DNA of 61,818 bases from MGBC163016 sp964518575. Its GTDB lineage: Bacteria; Actinomycetota; Coriobacteriia; Coriobacteriales; Eggerthellaceae. The stretch is taken from positions 1-61,818 of the forward strand of contig CAZFGW010000010.1 of the NCBI GenBank assembly GCA_964518575.1. The letters are read 5' to 3'. The position numbers and the translations under genes were made by a program. Shown here piece after piece: positions 59,858 to 61,818 of the stretch. How positions within the stretch are numbered: position 1 is the stretch's first letter; every line of letters begins with the position of its first letter. Under the pieces are notes generated by a model. It was given only the letters and a program-made list of their open reading frames with translations. It had not been told where the DNA came from and ran no database searches.

Positions 59858-59886
59858 GCGACATTGTGTTTATGGAATGACATAAT
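59858..59886 (+). promoter_or_regulatory. Candidate leaderless promoter of the Tat-exported protein
   Basis: GCGACA (59858-59863), a 17-base spacer and CATAAT (59881-59886) end 6 bases before the ATG at 59893. No Shine-Dalgarno is present. The -10 matches 5 of 6, the -35 only 4 of 6. Confidence 0.4.
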
Positions 59887-59892
59887 AAAAGC

Positions 59893-61557
59893 ATGCTCAA
59901 CAAATCTAACAACAAGCCTGTGCACCGGCGCACTGACAAAACAAGAAGCTCCTCGCACACGCAGAAACATTCTCATCGTGCTGACCTGAAAACGCAGCGC
60001 TCGCACCAGTCGCGCGCTACCTCTTCCCCAGTGCGTCAGAGTGCGACCAAGCGCCATCCCGGCAAAGCGGCGCGCACCTCTGCGCAGCGCTCGCGTCATG
60101 AAAAGCACACGCTTTCCCCGCGTGCTGCTTCCCTTCCGATCGAACAGAATCAGGAGAAGGTCGAAGGGAGCGCCCATCCGCTTCTTACCAGGCGCAACGT
60201 CATTTTCGGTGCGGCGGGTGCCGCTCTTGTTGCCGCTGGTGCCGGAGCATATGCGCTCACCCGATCACGTTCGTCGAACAAGAGCAGCAACCCCAGCACC
60301 ACGGTGGGCGATATGTCCGTGCTCAACGTTCCTGCTGATGCAGTGTTCACCACGGAGGACTGCACGTTCGTTGAGAACAACGCGAACGTCATCTCATTGC
60401 GCACCTCCTGTACGCTCCCCTTCGGCACGCTCATCTGGGCAGCCGACGACCAAATTGCCGCATGCTTGCTTCCCACGCAAACGAGCTCTCCGTTGGCGAA
60501 GGTGGGACTCATCCCTCTCTCTTCGGGGACCTTGCGCACTGTTTTGAACCAAGCCGAAGGACATGACGAGGGCTTCGAGATCTACGATGTTCGCGCGAAC
60601 TCCTTCGGAATCATCTGGCTTGAATCGAACATCATGGACGGAACCTGGCGCGTCTACACCTCCCCGCTTGATGGCGCTGAACTTTTGAACATCACGCTTA
60701 CGTTTGAGTCGGACGCAAAGTGGAACATGCCGTCCCTTGCCGTTTCGGGCGAATTTACCTATTGGCAGACCTCGTCGGTTTCCACCGACGCAAGCATCCC
60801 TGCCAAAGGGAAGCTCTATCGCGCGCGCTTCGGAAGCACGCCGGATGCGATCGAGGAAGTTTGCAGTACGAAAACGGCTCTTGCATGCCCTCCGACTGCA
60901 ACGCCGGAGGGCATTGTTGCTGCTGAGCGCCTTGATGTGGCTGGTACGTACTACCAGATGACGGTTTATGATGCCGAGGCTCAAGTGCGGGACAAGCTCA
61001 TCCTTCCCGCAACGGTCAAGCCGTCTGAAGTTGCATATGGTCCAGATGGTTTCAGCTTCTGCCTCGAGGGGATTTACAACTCGAACAGCGGCATCGCGAA
61101 TCTGGGAACCTACGCGTGTGCGAGTGCGATTCCGCATGAGTATCGGCAGGTTCTCGACGAAACGCTCGCATCAATGGAGGAGCCCGAGAAAGAGGGTGCG
61201 GACAAGAAGGTGCTCACTGACGCGGATGTCGCAAAAGCGCAATCTTACGCCGAGCAGAATATCGCGGATCTGTATAGCACGGCATCGTGGTTCCGGTTCC
61301 CCCGCAGCCCTTTGACAGATCCCGCCTGGTGTGATGGATGGTTTTTGGTGAAGTCGACGAACGTTGTCGCCGGGATAGATATGGCGAATCGACGGTATTT
61401 CACGATCGAGCCCGAGAATGCCACGCAGAGTTATGGCGAATTCCTCGCCTCATCGAGCACGTCGGGGCGGTTTGTGACCTATGCCAATTTGGATTACACA
61501 CCCATGAATGGCACACCCGTTCAGGAATGCCGCATGCGCGTATGGGAGACCGTGTAA
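59893..61557 (+). CDS. Tat-exported beta-propeller-like protein
   Basis: This is a 554-residue protein. A long basic Ser/Arg/His-rich N terminus (about 1-90) precedes a twin-arginine-type segment (LLTRRNVIFGAAGAALVAAG, about 97-116), which may export the protein or anchor it by an uncleaved helix. The rest (about 130-554) is made of short beta-strands with recurring Trp/Tyr positions (FGIIWLESN, FTYWQTSS, WFRFPRSPLT), suggestive of a beta-propeller. A helical insertion lies at about 425-455. There is no recognised family and no catalytic motif. The unusually long n-region is odd for a Tat signal. There is no ribosome site; a -10-like CATAAT ends 6 bases before the ATG. Confidence 0.7.
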   Translation: MLNKSNNKPVHRRTDKTRSSSHTQKHSHRADLKTQRSHQSRATSSPVRQSATKRHPGKAARTSAQRSRHEKHTLSPRAASLPIEQNQEKVEGSAHPLLTRRNVIFGAAGAALVAAGAGAYALTRSRSSNKSSNPSTTVGDMSVLNVPADAVFTTEDCTFVENNANVISLRTSCTLPFGTLIWAADDQIAACLLPTQTSSPLAKVGLIPLSSGTLRTVLNQAEGHDEGFEIYDVRANSFGIIWLESNIMDGTWRVYTSPLDGAELLNITLTFESDAKWNMPSLAVSGEFTYWQTSSVSTDASIPAKGKLYRARFGSTPDAIEEVCSTKTALACPPTATPEGIVAAERLDVAGTYYQMTVYDAEAQVRDKLILPATVKPSEVAYGPDGFSFCLEGIYNSNSGIANLGTYACASAIPHEYRQVLDETLASMEEPEKEGADKKVLTDADVAKAQSYAEQNIADLYSTASWFRFPRSPLTDPAWCDGWFLVKSTNVVAGIDMANRRYFTIEPENATQSYGEFLASSSTSGRFVTYANLDYTPMNGTPVQECRMRVWETV

Positions 61558-61609
61558 CCACCATCCGCGTTCGTGAGGATTGACCCGATGAACGTATCCG
61601 GATGGATAG

Positions 61610-61800
61610 CCTCATTGATCGAGAAAATGATTCTGGTGGACGTAGGGGCGAGATTTATCTCGCCCGCGAAGATTGCGTTGTTGGGGTTGTTGCGGTTTGG
61701 GGGTCAACGTTGGTGTAACGGGATTGCCAAATGTTTCATTCCTGGGGTTGTTGCATTGGCGGACGAGATGAATCTCGCCCCTCATATGCCCATCGAGATG
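61610..61800. repeat. REPIN-like inverted doublet
   Basis: The left arm ATGATTCTGGTGGACGTAGG leads into GGCGAGATTTATCTCGCC (within 61642-61667). The spacer GGTTGTTGCGGTTTGGGGGT is shared with 24715 and 25446. The right unit GGACGAGATGAATCTCGCCC lies within 61758-61782. No gene is seen from 61558 to the end. Confidence 0.8.
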
Positions 61801-61818
61801 TCAATTCATTGGTTTTTG

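Noticed and set aside
1..61818. tRNA, rRNA, CRISPR, insertion sequence or prophage
   Set aside because: I looked through all gaps and found no cloverleaf-like gene, no regularly spaced direct repeats with unique spacers, no transposase and no phage structural genes.

Overview
The window looks like a chromosomal segment of a gut-dwelling member of the Coriobacteriia (Actinomycetota), probably Eggerthellaceae; this is inference, since there is no rRNA gene. The clues are: GC near 56%; an intact bile salt hydrolase; large surface proteins with InlB-type and MBG-type repeats; a LAQTG-anchored protein; a TDT-family transporter; and a clade II single-chain PurL. About 48 protein genes are called. 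No tRNA, rRNA, CRISPR array, transposase or prophage was seen.

Layout. 0.1-4.8 kb: DUF488 protein, a FetAB-type iron-export ABC pair, a small membrane protein, and a glycine riboswitch in front of an AGCS amino-acid/sodium symporter. 4.9-10.6 kb: a hybrid sensor kinase with substrate-binding sensor modules, a rhodanese, a LAQTG surface protein and a TDT transporter. 10.7-14.4 kb: a MerR regulator cut by an in-frame TGA, a Ser/Thr kinase with membrane tail, a DUF4190-like secreted-domain protein and an HTH protein. 14.5-21.9 kb: a Tat-exported NlpC/P60 hydrolase, a GntR(YtrA)-ABC operon and a MacB/FtsX-type exporter. 22.2-24.5 kb: an ECF sigma factor with a DUF4179-like anti-sigma. 24.5-25.6 kb: a gene-free island of palindromic repeats. 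25.6-32.2 kb: two giant surface proteins sharing an unusual C-terminal anchor. 32.5-37.3 kb: an ABC-2 permease, an acetyltransferase fused to an ABC ATPase, and a CtpE-like P-type ATPase.

37.5-39.4 kb holds a HaeIII-type restriction-modification pair. The predicted target GGCC is almost absent from the whole window: about 18 sites found by eye against several hundred expected. 39.6-47.1 kb carries a GyrI-like protein, bile salt hydrolase, upp and several membrane or hypothetical genes. 47.2-51.8 kb carries hom, lysA, a MoaE-like gene and a lipoprotein serpin. 51.9-57.4 kb is a purine operon (purC, an unknown membrane protein, purL) in which purL has an in-frame TAG. 57.4-61.6 kb is a two-component system and a Tat-exported protein.

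Three features run across the window. First, at least 14 intergenic loci hold a REP/REPIN-like palindrome family, several as inverted doublets about 125-160 bp long. Second, a separate strong hairpin sits 7-8 bp past three stop codons. Third, several genes lack a Shine-Dalgarno sequence and have a -10-like box 6-7 nt before the ATG, suggesting leaderless mRNAs.
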